Assembly (NCBI GenBank): GCA_943908475.1 | Contig: CALTTG010000001.1 | Location: 124,001 to 188,000, forward strand | Direction: 5' to 3' | Source of the DNA: an uncultured Burkholderiales bacterium | Lineage (GTDB): Bacteria > Pseudomonadota > Gammaproteobacteria > Burkholderiales > Burkholderiaceae_C | Length of the DNA stretch: 64,000 nt | Part shown: positions 27,508 to 35,171 of the stretch, in pieces | Layout of the letters: the number at the start of each line of letters is the position of its first letter | Position numbering within the stretch: position 1 is the stretch's first letter | Position numbers and translations under genes: made by a program | The notes under the pieces: generated by a model | The model's database searches: none | Seen by the model: only the letters and a program-made list of their open reading frames with translations | Told to the model about the DNA's origin: nothing

Positions 27508-27585
27508 AAAAAAAAGGCACGTCCAAAAGAGAGACGCGCCTTCCAACAAAAACGTATGGCAACTGCTTGTTGGGCCTTCATTGTA
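27508..27585 (-). promoter_or_regulatory. lepA leader with two adjacent hairpins, second terminator-like
   Basis: On the minus strand a TACAAT box (27585-27580, no clear -35) precedes two back-to-back stems. The first pairs CCAACAA with TTGTTGG (27573-27543). The second pairs AAGGCGCGTC with GACGTGCCTT (27542-27514, ten pairs including one G-U, 9-nt loop). The second stem runs into eight T residues that touch the lepA ATG. This has the form of an intrinsic terminator, but it ends exactly at the start codon. It could attenuate lepA or control its translation. Confidence 0.65.
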
Positions 27586-27638
27586 GCCAAAAGCAACCGC
27601 CAGGGAGTCGGGGTCAGTGGCGTGGGCACTGGCTGCCG

Positions 27639-27776
27639 ATTGCATCAAAATGCAATTATCAACAGCTTATTCACAGACCCAGTGGCTCTGAGGAGCCGCC
27701 ATCGCGTCAACCGAATTGTAGCGGCTGAGAGCCCACAATCCCGAGCTTGCGACCCTCACAAGCCGACTTATCAACA
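27639..27776. promoter_or_regulatory. AT-rich segment with palindrome and DnaA-box-like repeats
   Basis: Upstream of the lepA promoter region are, in order on the plus strand, the palindrome ATTGCAT-CAAA-ATGCAAT (27639-27656), TTATCAACA (27656-27664), TTATTCACA (27667-27675, which fits the DnaA-box consensus TTATNCACA), and TTATCAACA again (27768-27776). The 11-mer TTATCAACAGC occurs twice, 112 bp apart. No gene is seen in 27508-27862. Binding by DnaA is inference only. Confidence 0.4.
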
Positions 27777-27783
27777 GCAAATC

Positions 27784-27822
27784 AAGCCTGTTGTGAGGGC
27801 GCAATACCCCGACAACAGGCTT
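27784..27822 (-). terminator. Long hairpin downstream of mucD
   Basis: AAGCCTGTTGT and ACAACAGGCTT form a perfect 11-bp stem with a 17-nt loop, 41 bp past the mucD stop. On the minus strand it is followed by a weak T-containing tract (GATTTG), so it may be an intrinsic terminator or a 3'-end protecting hairpin for mucD mRNA. A better T-run (TTTTT) flanks it on the plus-strand side, but no plus-strand gene ends nearby. Confidence 0.6.
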
Positions 27823-27862
27823 GGTTTTTGAGGCGCCAGCATCCGAGCATGGCGCCAAGCGC

Positions 27863-29431
27863 TCATCGAGCAGGGCGGATCAGGACGTAACCCGTGGAGT
27901 CACTGCGGCGCACCAAGAGCGGCAAGGCTTTCTGGCGATCGACCTTCGACAGCACCGTTTCGAGCTGTCGAACGCTCTCGATCTGCGCGTTGGCCACTTG
28001 CAAGATCACGTCGCCCTGGCGCAGCCCCGCCGATTCGGCCGGGCCCGCGACGCCGCGCACCAGCACACCGCCGGGAACACGCAGCTCACGCTTTTGCTCG
28101 GCCGTGAGGTCGGACAAGGTCAGGCCCAGCGCAGACTTTGCCAGGGCCGCCTCAGCGGGTTGCGCAGACTTCGCGGCCTCAGCCTGGGTCTTGGGGGCAT
28201 CGAGCTCCACCACGTTGACCGTCAAGTCCTTGTAAGCGCCTCGACGGAACACGGTCACCACACCTTTGCTGCCCGGCTTGGTCGCCCCCACCAGGCGAGG
28301 CAGATCACCCGCCTTCTCGACACTCTGGCCATTGAACTTCACGATGACATCACCGGCCTCCAGCCCCGCTTTGTCCGCAGGCCCGCCCGGCTCCACCATG
28401 CGCACCACGGCGCCTTCGGGCTTTTTCAGTCCGAGCGACTCCGCCAGCTCTTTGGAGATCGGCTCGATCTGGACACCAATTCGGCCACGCACCACCTTGC
28501 CACCGGCCCGCAATTGATCGGCCACCTTCATGGCGTCATCGATCGGGATGGAGAACGAAATGCCCTGGAAGCCACCCGAGCGGCTGAGGATCTGGGAGTT
28601 GATCCCCACCACCTCACCGCGCATGTTGATGAGCGGCCCCCCTGAGTTGCCGGGGTTGACCGCGACGTCGGTTTGAATGAAGCGAATCTCTTCGCCCGTG
28701 TCCCGAGCCTTCGCACTGACGATGCCCGAGGTCACGGTGTTTTCCAAGCCGAAGGGCGATCCGATCGCCATGACCCATTCACCGACTTTCAGGCGAGAGG
28801 TTTCGCCGATGCGAACGGCCGGCAAGCCTGAGGCCTCGATCTTGACCACGGCCACGTCGGTTCGCTTGTCGGCCCCAATGACCTTGGCCTTGAATTCGCG
28901 TTTGTCGGTGAGGGTCACATACACCTCATCGGCACCTTCGATCACGTGGGCGTTGGTCATCACGAACCCGTCAGAGGTCAGGACAAAGCCCGACCCCACA
29001 CCACGCGGACGCTCCTCGCCTTGCTCACTCCCCTTCTTAGGCTTCCCGTTGGGCTGAGCCGGGGCGCCGGGCATGGGCGTGCCAAAAAAGCGACGGAAGA
29101 ACTCTTGCATCTGTTCGTCCATCTGGCCCGACTCTGCCCCTCCGGCCTGGACGCGCTGCGTGGTGCGGATGTTGACCACCGACGGCCCCACCCGCTCCAC
29201 GAGCTGGGTGAAGTCAGGCAAGCCTGTGACCAAGTTGGGGGATGCCGATGGGGCTTGCACCAACAGGGGCTGAGCCCCTTGCACGGTCGTCACGGATTGC
29301 TGGGCCTGCAGAGGATGAGGAAACAGGCTGGAGCTGAGCACGAAGCCCACCGCCGACACCACGGCACCCACCACCAGGGTGCGACGAATCACAGGACTTT
29401 GAAAAATGCTCGACGAAGTCGACATGGACAT
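27863..29431 (-). CDS. mucD: Periplasmic serine protease, DegP/DegQ/MucD family
   Basis: A trypsin-like periplasmic protease and chaperone for misfolded envelope proteins, typically under sigma-E control. The 522-residue protein has an N-terminal signal or anchor helix (about 18-44), a protease domain with the triad TNAHVI (His), TDVAVVKI (Asp) and GNSGGPL (Ser), and two PDZ domains (about 320-410 and 430-520). The linker between them is Ala-rich. The start MSMSTSSS at 29431 is used; MSTSSS 6 bp further in is equally possible. It lies downstream of rseA but is separated by a strong terminator, so it should have its own promoter. Confidence 0.94.
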   Translation of the reverse strand: MSMSTSSSIFQSPVIRRTLVVGAVVSAVGFVLSSSLFPHPLQAQQSVTTVQGAQPLLVQAPSASPNLVTGLPDFTQLVERVGPSVVNIRTTQRVQAGGAESGQMDEQMQEFFRRFFGTPMPGAPAQPNGKPKKGSEQGEERPRGVGSGFVLTSDGFVMTNAHVIEGADEVYVTLTDKREFKAKVIGADKRTDVAVVKIEASGLPAVRIGETSRLKVGEWVMAIGSPFGLENTVTSGIVSAKARDTGEEIRFIQTDVAVNPGNSGGPLINMRGEVVGINSQILSRSGGFQGISFSIPIDDAMKVADQLRAGGKVVRGRIGVQIEPISKELAESLGLKKPEGAVVRMVEPGGPADKAGLEAGDVIVKFNGQSVEKAGDLPRLVGATKPGSKGVVTVFRRGAYKDLTVNVVELDAPKTQAEAAKSAQPAEAALAKSALGLTLSDLTAEQKRELRVPGGVLVRGVAGPAESAGLRQGDVILQVANAQIESVRQLETVLSKVDRQKALPLLVRRSDSTGYVLIRPAR

Positions 29432-29470
29432 ACGTGTGACCCAAGAAGTGAAGTGATGAAGAACCTAACG

Positions 29471-29498
29471 TGTGACTCTCTCATGCCGCCGACAGTTC
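29471..29498 (-). promoter_or_regulatory. Possible sigma-E-type promoter for mucD
   Basis: On the minus strand GAACTG (-35-like, from 29498) and TCACA (-10-like, 29475-29471) are separated by 17 bp, loosely matching GGAACTT-N16-TCAAA. It lies 40 bp before the mucD start and after the rseA terminator, where a promoter is required. The match is partial. Confidence 0.3.
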
Positions 29499-29553
29499 AC
29501 TGTGGCGATCGCCGCACAAGTATCTTTGCAAAACATCTGAGGGCGAAGCACGC

Positions 29554-29582
29554 AAAAAAAAGAGCACCTGGGAAGGTGCTCT
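29554..29582 (-). terminator. Strong intrinsic terminator after rseA
   Basis: On the minus strand AGAGCACCT and AGGTGCTCT form a perfect 9-bp stem with a 4-nt loop, followed by seven or more T. It begins 34 bp after the rseA stop and separates rseA from mucD. Confidence 0.93.
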
Positions 29583-29616
29583 GAAACAGCATGGAGGAGT
29601 AGACAAGAAAACACCG

Positions 29617-30366
29617 TCAGGGCGCGACACCTCCGGGGGAGATGGGCGACACAGACAGCTGGGGAGAAACCAGAGAGCGGCTGGCGCCCAACTCACGCTG
29701 CGCAGCCATGAGCTGATCGAGCTGATCGTCGCGCATGAGCACCAGGTAGTTGCGGCGACCCTGAGCGTTCTCGTTGAAAGAAGGCGTCGGGTCAGACAGC
29801 GCCGTGCGCTGGGTGACGGGCAGCCCGGCGCTCAACCCCAAGTCGGCGCCGGCAAAGCCTTGCGCCAAGGAAGGCACCCCCTGTGTGGGCACGGCGGGTG
29901 CCTGAGCGAGCTGAGCCGAATCGCCCTGCGGCAAAGCGCCACTGTTGAGGGTCGACACCACGGCACTGAGCACCATCACAAACCCAGCCGCCACGGACAT
30001 GGGACCGGCCCAGCGACGGTGACGAAGTTCTCGCGCAGCCTGCAGCGGCACCACATTCTCGGGCGTGGGCGGGGCGACCGGACGGACAGCCTGCGGCAAC
30101 GACGCCGGGGCCAGCACGACCGGCTCGTCGGCCAAGCGCCCCCGCAAGGTGGCCAGAAAATCAGCGTCGCTGGTTTTGCTCCGGGCCAAGCCTTCAGAGC
30201 GCATCACATCGCCCACCAAGTGATAACTGTTCCAGCGCTCACGGGCCTCAGGCTCATCGCGCCACGCCTGCATCGCGCGTTGCACGTCACGATCGGTGGC
30301 CTCGTTGTCCACCAGGGCCGACAAGGCCTCGAAAGAGATAGCGTCGTCTTTGGAACGTTCTGCCAT
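29617..30366 (-). CDS. rseA: Anti-sigma-E factor RseA
   Basis: RseA holds sigma-E inactive at the inner membrane until regulated proteolysis releases it. The 249-residue protein has an N-terminal RseA domain in the cytoplasm (about 10-80; ALSALVDNEATDRDVQRAM, then RERWNSYHLVGDVMRSEGL). One membrane helix follows at about 121-143 (PMSVAAGFVMVLSAVVSTL), then a periplasmic tail with little conserved sequence ending in a C-terminal segment RRNYLVLMRDDQLDQLM. It lies 95 bp after rpoE. No rseB/mucB gene follows, unlike in most relatives; the periplasmic tail may therefore be sensed differently. Confidence 0.9.
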   Translation of the reverse strand: MAERSKDDAISFEALSALVDNEATDRDVQRAMQAWRDEPEARERWNSYHLVGDVMRSEGLARSKTSDADFLATLRGRLADEPVVLAPASLPQAVRPVAPPTPENVVPLQAARELRHRRWAGPMSVAAGFVMVLSAVVSTLNSGALPQGDSAQLAQAPAVPTQGVPSLAQGFAGADLGLSAGLPVTQRTALSDPTPSFNENAQGRRNYLVLMRDDQLDQLMAAQRELGASRSLVSPQLSVSPISPGGVAP

Positions 30367-30461
30367 GACTCACCTCGGAGAAGGAAAGGCCTTTGCAGGC
30401 CCGCATGCTCTGTCTGAGGCGACCGGCTGCAAAAAGTTCAACGAATGTTCACAAATCAGGG

Positions 30462-31142
30462 TTACCACCGAGTGCCGTGGCGGGTGTCCAGCAATGGCCG
30501 GAGTTTTTGCGCAATGGCTTCGCGGGCCCGAAAAATGCGCGATCGCACCGTGCCGATGGGGCAATCCATCATTTCGGCGATCTCTTCGTAACTCAAACCT
30601 TCAATTTCCCGCAAGGTGATGGCCTGGCGCAAATCTTCTGACAAGGATTCAATGGCCTGATTGACCGTGTCCGCGATCTGGCGCGTGGCCAAGACCGACT
30701 CGGGGGTCTCACCGTCGCTCATTTCCTGATCCAGGCGATCGGCCCCATCGTCTTCCTCTTCGGCCGCACCTGCGAACGCCGTTTCAGTGATGACCGGGTC
30801 TCGTTTGAGCTGAACCATGGCTTTCTTGGCCGTGTTCACCCCGATTCGGTAGAGCCAGGTGTAAAACGCACTCTCACCGCGGAAATTCGGCAAGGCGCGA
30901 TACGCGCGAATGAAGGTCTCTTGCGCGATGTCTTCCACCAAGTCCGTGTCCCGCACCATGCGGGCCACCAGCCGTTCAATGCGCCGGCGGTACTTGACCA
31001 CCAACATTTCGAAGGCTTTCTGGTCCCCCATTTGAACGCGGCGGACCAGAGGTGCATCGACATCTTCGAGCGGCATGGGCACGGCCACGCCTTGCGTGGC
31101 ACCCGAACTCAAAGGGCTGCTGGTGTCATCGGACACGCTCAT
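30462..31142 (-). CDS. rpoE: RNA polymerase sigma factor RpoE (sigma-E, ECF)
   Basis: The extracytoplasmic stress sigma factor. The 226-residue protein has a 30-residue N-terminal tail, region 2 (AFEMLVVKYRRRIERLVARM, then DLVEDIAQETFIRAYRAL near 80-98) and region 4 (LREIEGLSYEEIAEMMDCPI near 178-197, then GTVRSRIFRAREAI). An acidic insert (GAAEEEDDGADRLDQ) sits between the two regions, longer than in E. coli. The ATG at 31142 overlaps the stop of the upstream YgfX-like gene in an ATGA, so translation is probably coupled. rseA is directly downstream. Confidence 0.96.
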   Translation of the reverse strand: MSVSDDTSSPLSSGATQGVAVPMPLEDVDAPLVRRVQMGDQKAFEMLVVKYRRRIERLVARMVRDTDLVEDIAQETFIRAYRALPNFRGESAFYTWLYRIGVNTAKKAMVQLKRDPVITETAFAGAAEEEDDGADRLDQEMSDGETPESVLATRQIADTVNQAIESLSEDLRQAITLREIEGLSYEEIAEMMDCPIGTVRSRIFRAREAIAQKLRPLLDTRHGTRW

Positions 31143-31744
31143 GCGCGCCTCCTTGGACGCGACTGGGGCGATCGGTCTGCGGAGGCGGACGATGCGGGAG
31201 AGGAGGACTTCAACTGCGGCAAGTGGTTGGTTTTGGTCAGGTTCTCTGCCGATGATGCCACTGGTTGTCGCGAGCCGTGAAAAAGTCGCCAACGAATTGG
31301 TGTGGAAAGCCCACGGGCCGACACCAAGCGCCGGTGGATGCGGCCTGCACAGCGGCACTCCAGCAGCAACCACGGCCCCACATCGGCCAGGACGTTGAGT
31401 CGCGCCGGGATGCCATCCATCCCGTACCACCCGGCCGGGGTGTCTCGTTGCGTGCCGCACCACTGCAGGTCAATGGGCCTGGCCTCGCTGGCCTGACGCC
31501 GGATCACCCTGGCATTGAGGGCCCACAAGGCAAGCAGTGTCAGCCCGACCGGGGCAGAAGCTGGGTGCGCCCTGCCCGAGATGACATCCAGGCACAAACT
31601 GGCCCACCAAATCAACCCCACCAGGCCGACACCCCAAGTCAACACCGACAAGGCCCACAACTGCCGCGCGGAGGGCGCGGGCAATTGCCAGACCAGTTCG
31701 GAGACCCGACCTCGCCGGGCGGCAAGGTCTCGCGGGGCTGTCAT
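31139..31744 (-). CDS. Membrane protein of unknown function, YgfX-like topology
   Basis: A 201-residue protein with two closely spaced membrane helices (about residues 27-48 and 57-75: ALSVLTWGVGLVGLIWWASL, then APVGLTLLALWALNARVI) and a soluble C-terminal domain containing WYGMDGIPARL and RRLVSARGLSTPIRWRLF. This layout recalls YgfX/CptA proteins, but the similarity is weak. The C-terminal 35 residues are Ser/Arg-rich and low complexity. The ATG at 31744 is 13 bp after fabF, and the stop overlaps rpoE by 4 bp. Its tie to rpoE suggests an envelope role, which is inference from context. Confidence 0.78.
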   Translation of the reverse strand: MTAPRDLAARRGRVSELVWQLPAPSARQLWALSVLTWGVGLVGLIWWASLCLDVISGRAHPASAPVGLTLLALWALNARVIRRQASEARPIDLQWCGTQRDTPAGWYGMDGIPARLNVLADVGPWLLLECRCAGRIHRRLVSARGLSTPIRWRLFHGSRQPVASSAENLTKTNHLPQLKSSSPASSASADRSPQSRPRRRA

Positions 31745-31757
31745 GGGCGCCCGAACA

Positions 31758-33002
31758 TCAGACGCGCTTGAACACCAGGGATCCGTTGGTGCCACCGAAC
31801 CCAAAGTTGTTCTTCAGCGCAGCATCGATCTTCATGGGGCGAGCGGTGTTGGCGCAGTAGTCCAGGTCGCACTCGGGGTCCTGATTGAAGATGTTGATGG
31901 TGGGCGGAGAAACCTGGTGGTGAATGGCCAGCACCGTGAACACCGACTCGATGCCCCCTGCGCCGCCCAACAAGTGCCCCGTCATCGACTTGGTGGAGTT
32001 CACCACCAACTGCCGCGCATGGTCACCAAATGCCTTCTTGATGGCATTGGTTTCGTTGACGTCGCCCAATGGCGTGGAAGTGCCATGCGCATTGAGGTAC
32101 TGGATGTCTTCGACATTCACCCCGGCATTGCGCAGCGCGGCTTTCATCGAACGGGTGGGACCGTCGACGTCAGGCGCCGTCATGTGGTACGCGTCCGCGC
32201 TCATGCCAAAACCCGCCACCTCGGCGTAAATCTTGGCGCCACGGGCCTTGGCGTGTTCGTACTCTTCCAGCACCATCACACCGGCGCCCTCACCCAAGAC
32301 AAAACCGTCGCGGTCTTTGTCCCAGGGGCGAGATGCCGTTTTGGGGTCGTCGTTGCGGCTGGACAAGGCACGTGCAGCGGCAAAACCACCCACCCCGAGC
32401 GGAGACACCGTCGACTCGGCACCGCCGGCCACCATGACGTCGGCATCGCCGTACTCGATCATTCGCGCGGCTTGACCGATGCTGTGCAAACCGGTGGTGC
32501 ACGCCGTGACAATGGCCAGATTCGGGCCTTTGAACCCACAGTGGATGGACACATGACCCGAGATCATGTTGATGATCGACGCCGGCACGAAAAACGGCGA
32601 GATGCGGCGAGCGCCCTTCTCCGTGTAATCCTTGTGCGTGCCTTCGATCATGGGCAGGCCGCCAATGCCCGAACCCACGAGGCAACCGATGCGCTCGGCC
32701 ATTTCGGGGCTGAGCGCGTCGCCCGTGGGCAGACCGGAGTCCTTCACGGCTTGCAGGGATGCAGCCAGCCCATAGTGGATGAAGATGTCCATGTGGCGGG
32801 CTTCTTTGGCGGGGATGTAATCCTCGATCTTGAAGCCCTTGACCTCACCAGCGAACTGAACGGACATGGCCGATGCATCGAACCGGGTGATGGTGTCGAT
32901 GCCAGATTGGCCAGCAGTCAGGTTCTGCCAGGACTCTTCCACCGTGTTGCCCACGGGTGTGACGAGGCCAAGGCCGGTGACGACGACGCGACGACGGGTC
33001 AT
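31758..33002 (-). CDS. fabF: Beta-ketoacyl-ACP synthase II
   Basis: FabF condenses malonyl-ACP with acyl-ACP in fatty-acid elongation. The 414-residue thiolase-fold protein has the catalytic triad Cys in VTACTTGLHSIG near 161-172, His in NAHGTSTPLGD near 302, and His in SMTGHLLGGAGG near 337-348. Start MTRRRVVVTGLGLVTP at 33002 is the family N-terminus. It lies 60 bp after acpP, with a UUCG hairpin in the gap. It is the last fatty-acid gene before the YgfX-like/rpoE genes. Confidence 0.97.
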   Translation of the reverse strand: MTRRRVVVTGLGLVTPVGNTVEESWQNLTAGQSGIDTITRFDASAMSVQFAGEVKGFKIEDYIPAKEARHMDIFIHYGLAASLQAVKDSGLPTGDALSPEMAERIGCLVGSGIGGLPMIEGTHKDYTEKGARRISPFFVPASIINMISGHVSIHCGFKGPNLAIVTACTTGLHSIGQAARMIEYGDADVMVAGGAESTVSPLGVGGFAAARALSSRNDDPKTASRPWDKDRDGFVLGEGAGVMVLEEYEHAKARGAKIYAEVAGFGMSADAYHMTAPDVDGPTRSMKAALRNAGVNVEDIQYLNAHGTSTPLGDVNETNAIKKAFGDHARQLVVNSTKSMTGHLLGGAGGIESVFTVLAIHHQVSPPTINIFNQDPECDLDYCANTARPMKIDAALKNNFGFGGTNGSLVFKRV

Positions 33003-33029
33003 GTGAGAAATTCGTTTCGTGAATACAGA

Positions 33030-33049
33030 CAAGGCCCCGAAGGGCCTTG
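33030..33049 (-). promoter_or_regulatory. UUCG-tetraloop hairpin between acpP and fabF
   Basis: On the minus strand CAAGGCCC and GGGCCTTG form a perfect 8-bp stem closed by the very stable CUUCGG-type loop, 13 bp after the acpP stop. No T-run follows (TCTGTATTC), so it looks like an mRNA stabiliser or processing site that allows more acpP than fabF rather than a full terminator. Confidence 0.8.
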
Positions 33050-33062
33050 CGTTTGAGAAGAA

Positions 33063-33302
33063 TCAGGCCTTGACGTGATTCTTGGCGTAGTCGATCGCCA
33101 GCTGAACGGTGGTGATCTTTTCAGCCTCTTCGTCGGGGATCTCGATGCCGAACTCGTCTTCGAGGGCCATCACCAGTTCCACGGTGTCCAGGGAGTCTGC
33201 GCCCAGGTCGGCCACAAAGGCCTTTTCGTTGGTGACTTCAGACTCGGCCACACCGAGTTGTTCGGCAATGATCTTCTTGACGCGTGCTTCGATATCGCTC
33301 AT
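33063..33302 (-). CDS. acpP: Acyl carrier protein
   Basis: ACP carries growing acyl chains on a phosphopantetheine attached by AcpS. The 79-residue acidic protein has the attachment motif GADSLDTVEL with Ser37, and helices II-III (ALEDEFGIEIPDEEAEKI). The start MSDIEARVKK is preceded by a strong CCTGGAGGAG ribosome site. A -10 box (TAGAAT) lies about 30 bp upstream, so high separate expression is likely. Confidence 0.98.
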   Translation of the reverse strand: MSDIEARVKKIIAEQLGVAESEVTNEKAFVADLGADSLDTVELVMALEDEFGIEIPDEEAEKITTVQLAIDYAKNHVKA

Positions 33303-33332
33303 GACTCCTCCAGGAGGTAAAAAACAGGGGTG

Positions 33333-33338
33333 ATTCTA
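33333..33338 (-). promoter_or_regulatory. Candidate -10 box of acpP
   Basis: TAGAAT on the minus strand would give a leader of about 24 nt, consisting mostly of the strong ribosome site of acpP. The -35 is not obvious. Confidence 0.4.
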
Positions 33339-33405
33339 CCGGCGGAAAGCGACAAATTGCTTTCAGCCGACTCGGATGAAAAAGAGGCTCCCCAGATGGC
33401 CTCGA

Positions 33406-34140
33406 TCACATGAACATGCCACCGTTGACGTGCATTTCCGTCCCGGTGATGTAGCCAGCCTTGTCCGACGCCAGGAAGGCGACGGCTTCAGCGATGTCTT
33501 GCGGCTGCCCCAGGCGTCCCAGCGGGATCTGCGCCTTCAGGGCAAGGTGCTGCTCTTCGGACAGCGACTTGGTCATGTCGGTGTCGATGAAGCCGGGGGC
33601 CACGCAATTGACCGTGATGTTGCGACTGCCCAGCTCGCGCGCCAAGGCGCGGGTCATGCCAGCCACACCCGCTTTGGCCGCCGCATAATTGGCTTGCCCC
33701 GGATTGCCACTGGCCCCCACCACCGAGGTGATGTTGATGATGCGGCCAAAACGCTGCTTCATCATGGGCCGCATGACGGCACGGGCACAGCGAAACACCG
33801 CTTTGAGGTTGGTGTCCAGCACGGCGTCCCAGTCGTCGTCTTTCATGCGCATGGCCAGCGTGTCACGCGTGATGCCGGCGTTGTTGACCAGCACATGCAG
33901 ACCACCGTACTCCTTGACGATGCCATCGATCAAGGCGTCCACGCCTTCGGCATCGTTGACATTGAGGACCACGCCTTTGCTGCCTTCATGGGCCCCCAAG
34001 GCCGCCGAGATCGCCTGAGCCCCTCCCTCCGAGGTGGCCGTGCCAATGACCTTGAAACCTTGCGAGGCCAAGGTGTCGGCAATCGCGGCACCGATGCCGC
34101 GGCTGGCCCCGGTGACCAGTGCAATGCGTGGCGTGCTCAT
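33406..34140 (-). CDS. fabG: 3-oxoacyl-ACP reductase
   Basis: FabG reduces 3-oxoacyl-ACP with NADPH. The 244-residue SDR protein has the cofactor motif TGASRGIG at residues 10-17, NNAG near 86-89, and the catalytic Ser-Tyr-Lys set: S in ITSVVGASG near 138, and YAAAKAG near 151-157. It ends with the typical TGTEMHVNGGMFM. ATG at 34140 overlaps the fabD stop (ATGA). The gap of 103 bp before acpP contains the acpP promoter region. Confidence 0.97.
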   Translation of the reverse strand: MSTPRIALVTGASRGIGAAIADTLASQGFKVIGTATSEGGAQAISAALGAHEGSKGVVLNVNDAEGVDALIDGIVKEYGGLHVLVNNAGITRDTLAMRMKDDDWDAVLDTNLKAVFRCARAVMRPMMKQRFGRIINITSVVGASGNPGQANYAAAKAGVAGMTRALARELGSRNITVNCVAPGFIDTDMTKSLSEEQHLALKAQIPLGRLGQPQDIAEAVAFLASDKAGYITGTEMHVNGGMFM

Positions 34141-35084
34141 GCAGCAACTCCCAAAAGGGTTTTGACGTCTTGAAGCGATGCGGGGTCGAACAGGGCTGCC
34201 GACTGCAATTCGCCGTCGATGCGCTTGACCATGCCAGACAGGACCTTGCCTGGCCCACACTCAATGACATGCGTCAGGCCGCGAGCTTTCATGGCCTGAA
34301 TGGTTTCCACCCAGCGCACGGGACCGAAAGCCTGACGGTACAGGGCATCACGAAGCGCTTCGGCCGCATCGGGCGTGGCCACATCGATGTTGTTCAGCAC
34401 GGCCACACGGGGCGCCGAAAACGACGTGGCCGCGAGCTGCGTCTTCAAGCGCTCGGCCGCCGGCTTCATCAAAGACGAATGGAACGGTGCCGACACCGAC
34501 AGCGGCAAGGCACGCTTGGCACCGGCGGCTTTCAGAACCTCGCACGCCTTGTCCACGGCAGCCTTGGTGCCCGCGATCACGGTTTGCTTGGGATCGTTGA
34601 AGTTCACGGCTTCCACAGGCTCCCCCGCTGAGGCAGCGGCCTCGGCACAACCGGCTTTGACGCCATCGGCGTCCATGCCAAGGATGGCGGCCATGCCCCC
34701 TGCGCCGACAGGCACCGCCTCTTGCATGGCTTGCGCGCGGAAACGCACTAAGGGCAAGGCATCCTGAAGGGTTAATGCACCCGAGGCGACCAGCGCCGCG
34801 TACTCACCCAACGAATGGCCGGCCATCATCTGAGGCAAAAGGCCAGTCTCAGCCCACCAGACTCGCCAGCAAGCCACACCCGCGGTGAGCATCACCGGCT
34901 GCGTGTTGGTGGTGAGGTCCAAGCTTTCTTTCGGACCCTGCGCAATGAGGGCCGCGATGTCTTCGCCCAGCGCGTCGGAGGCCTCAACCAAGGTCTCGCG
35001 GACGACCGGGTGGTCACCCCAGGCGTCGAGCATGCCCACCGACTGGGAGCCTTGCCCAGGAAACACAAAAGCAAATGCGGTCAT
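34137..35084 (-). CDS. fabD: Malonyl-CoA:ACP transacylase
   Basis: FabD moves malonyl from CoA to ACP to supply elongation. The 315-residue protein has FPGQGSQSVGM at residues 8-18, the nucleophile motif GHSLGEYAAL near 91-100, and the catalytic His in SAPFHSSLM near 199-207. ATG 35084 is the first codon of the conserved MTAFAFVFPGQGSQ. It lies 87 bp after fabH and overlaps fabG by 4 bp. Confidence 0.97.
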   Translation of the reverse strand: MTAFAFVFPGQGSQSVGMLDAWGDHPVVRETLVEASDALGEDIAALIAQGPKESLDLTTNTQPVMLTAGVACWRVWWAETGLLPQMMAGHSLGEYAALVASGALTLQDALPLVRFRAQAMQEAVPVGAGGMAAILGMDADGVKAGCAEAAASAGEPVEAVNFNDPKQTVIAGTKAAVDKACEVLKAAGAKRALPLSVSAPFHSSLMKPAAERLKTQLAATSFSAPRVAVLNNIDVATPDAAEALRDALYRQAFGPVRWVETIQAMKARGLTHVIECGPGKVLSGMVKRIDGELQSAALFDPASLQDVKTLLGVAA

Positions 35085-35171
35085 GTGATGAATGTTCTTC
35101 GTTCAGAAATCGTCGGCGAGGGCCAACCGCCACACCAGCCAACAGAGGTGGCGGCATCTTAACGGCTGCGC

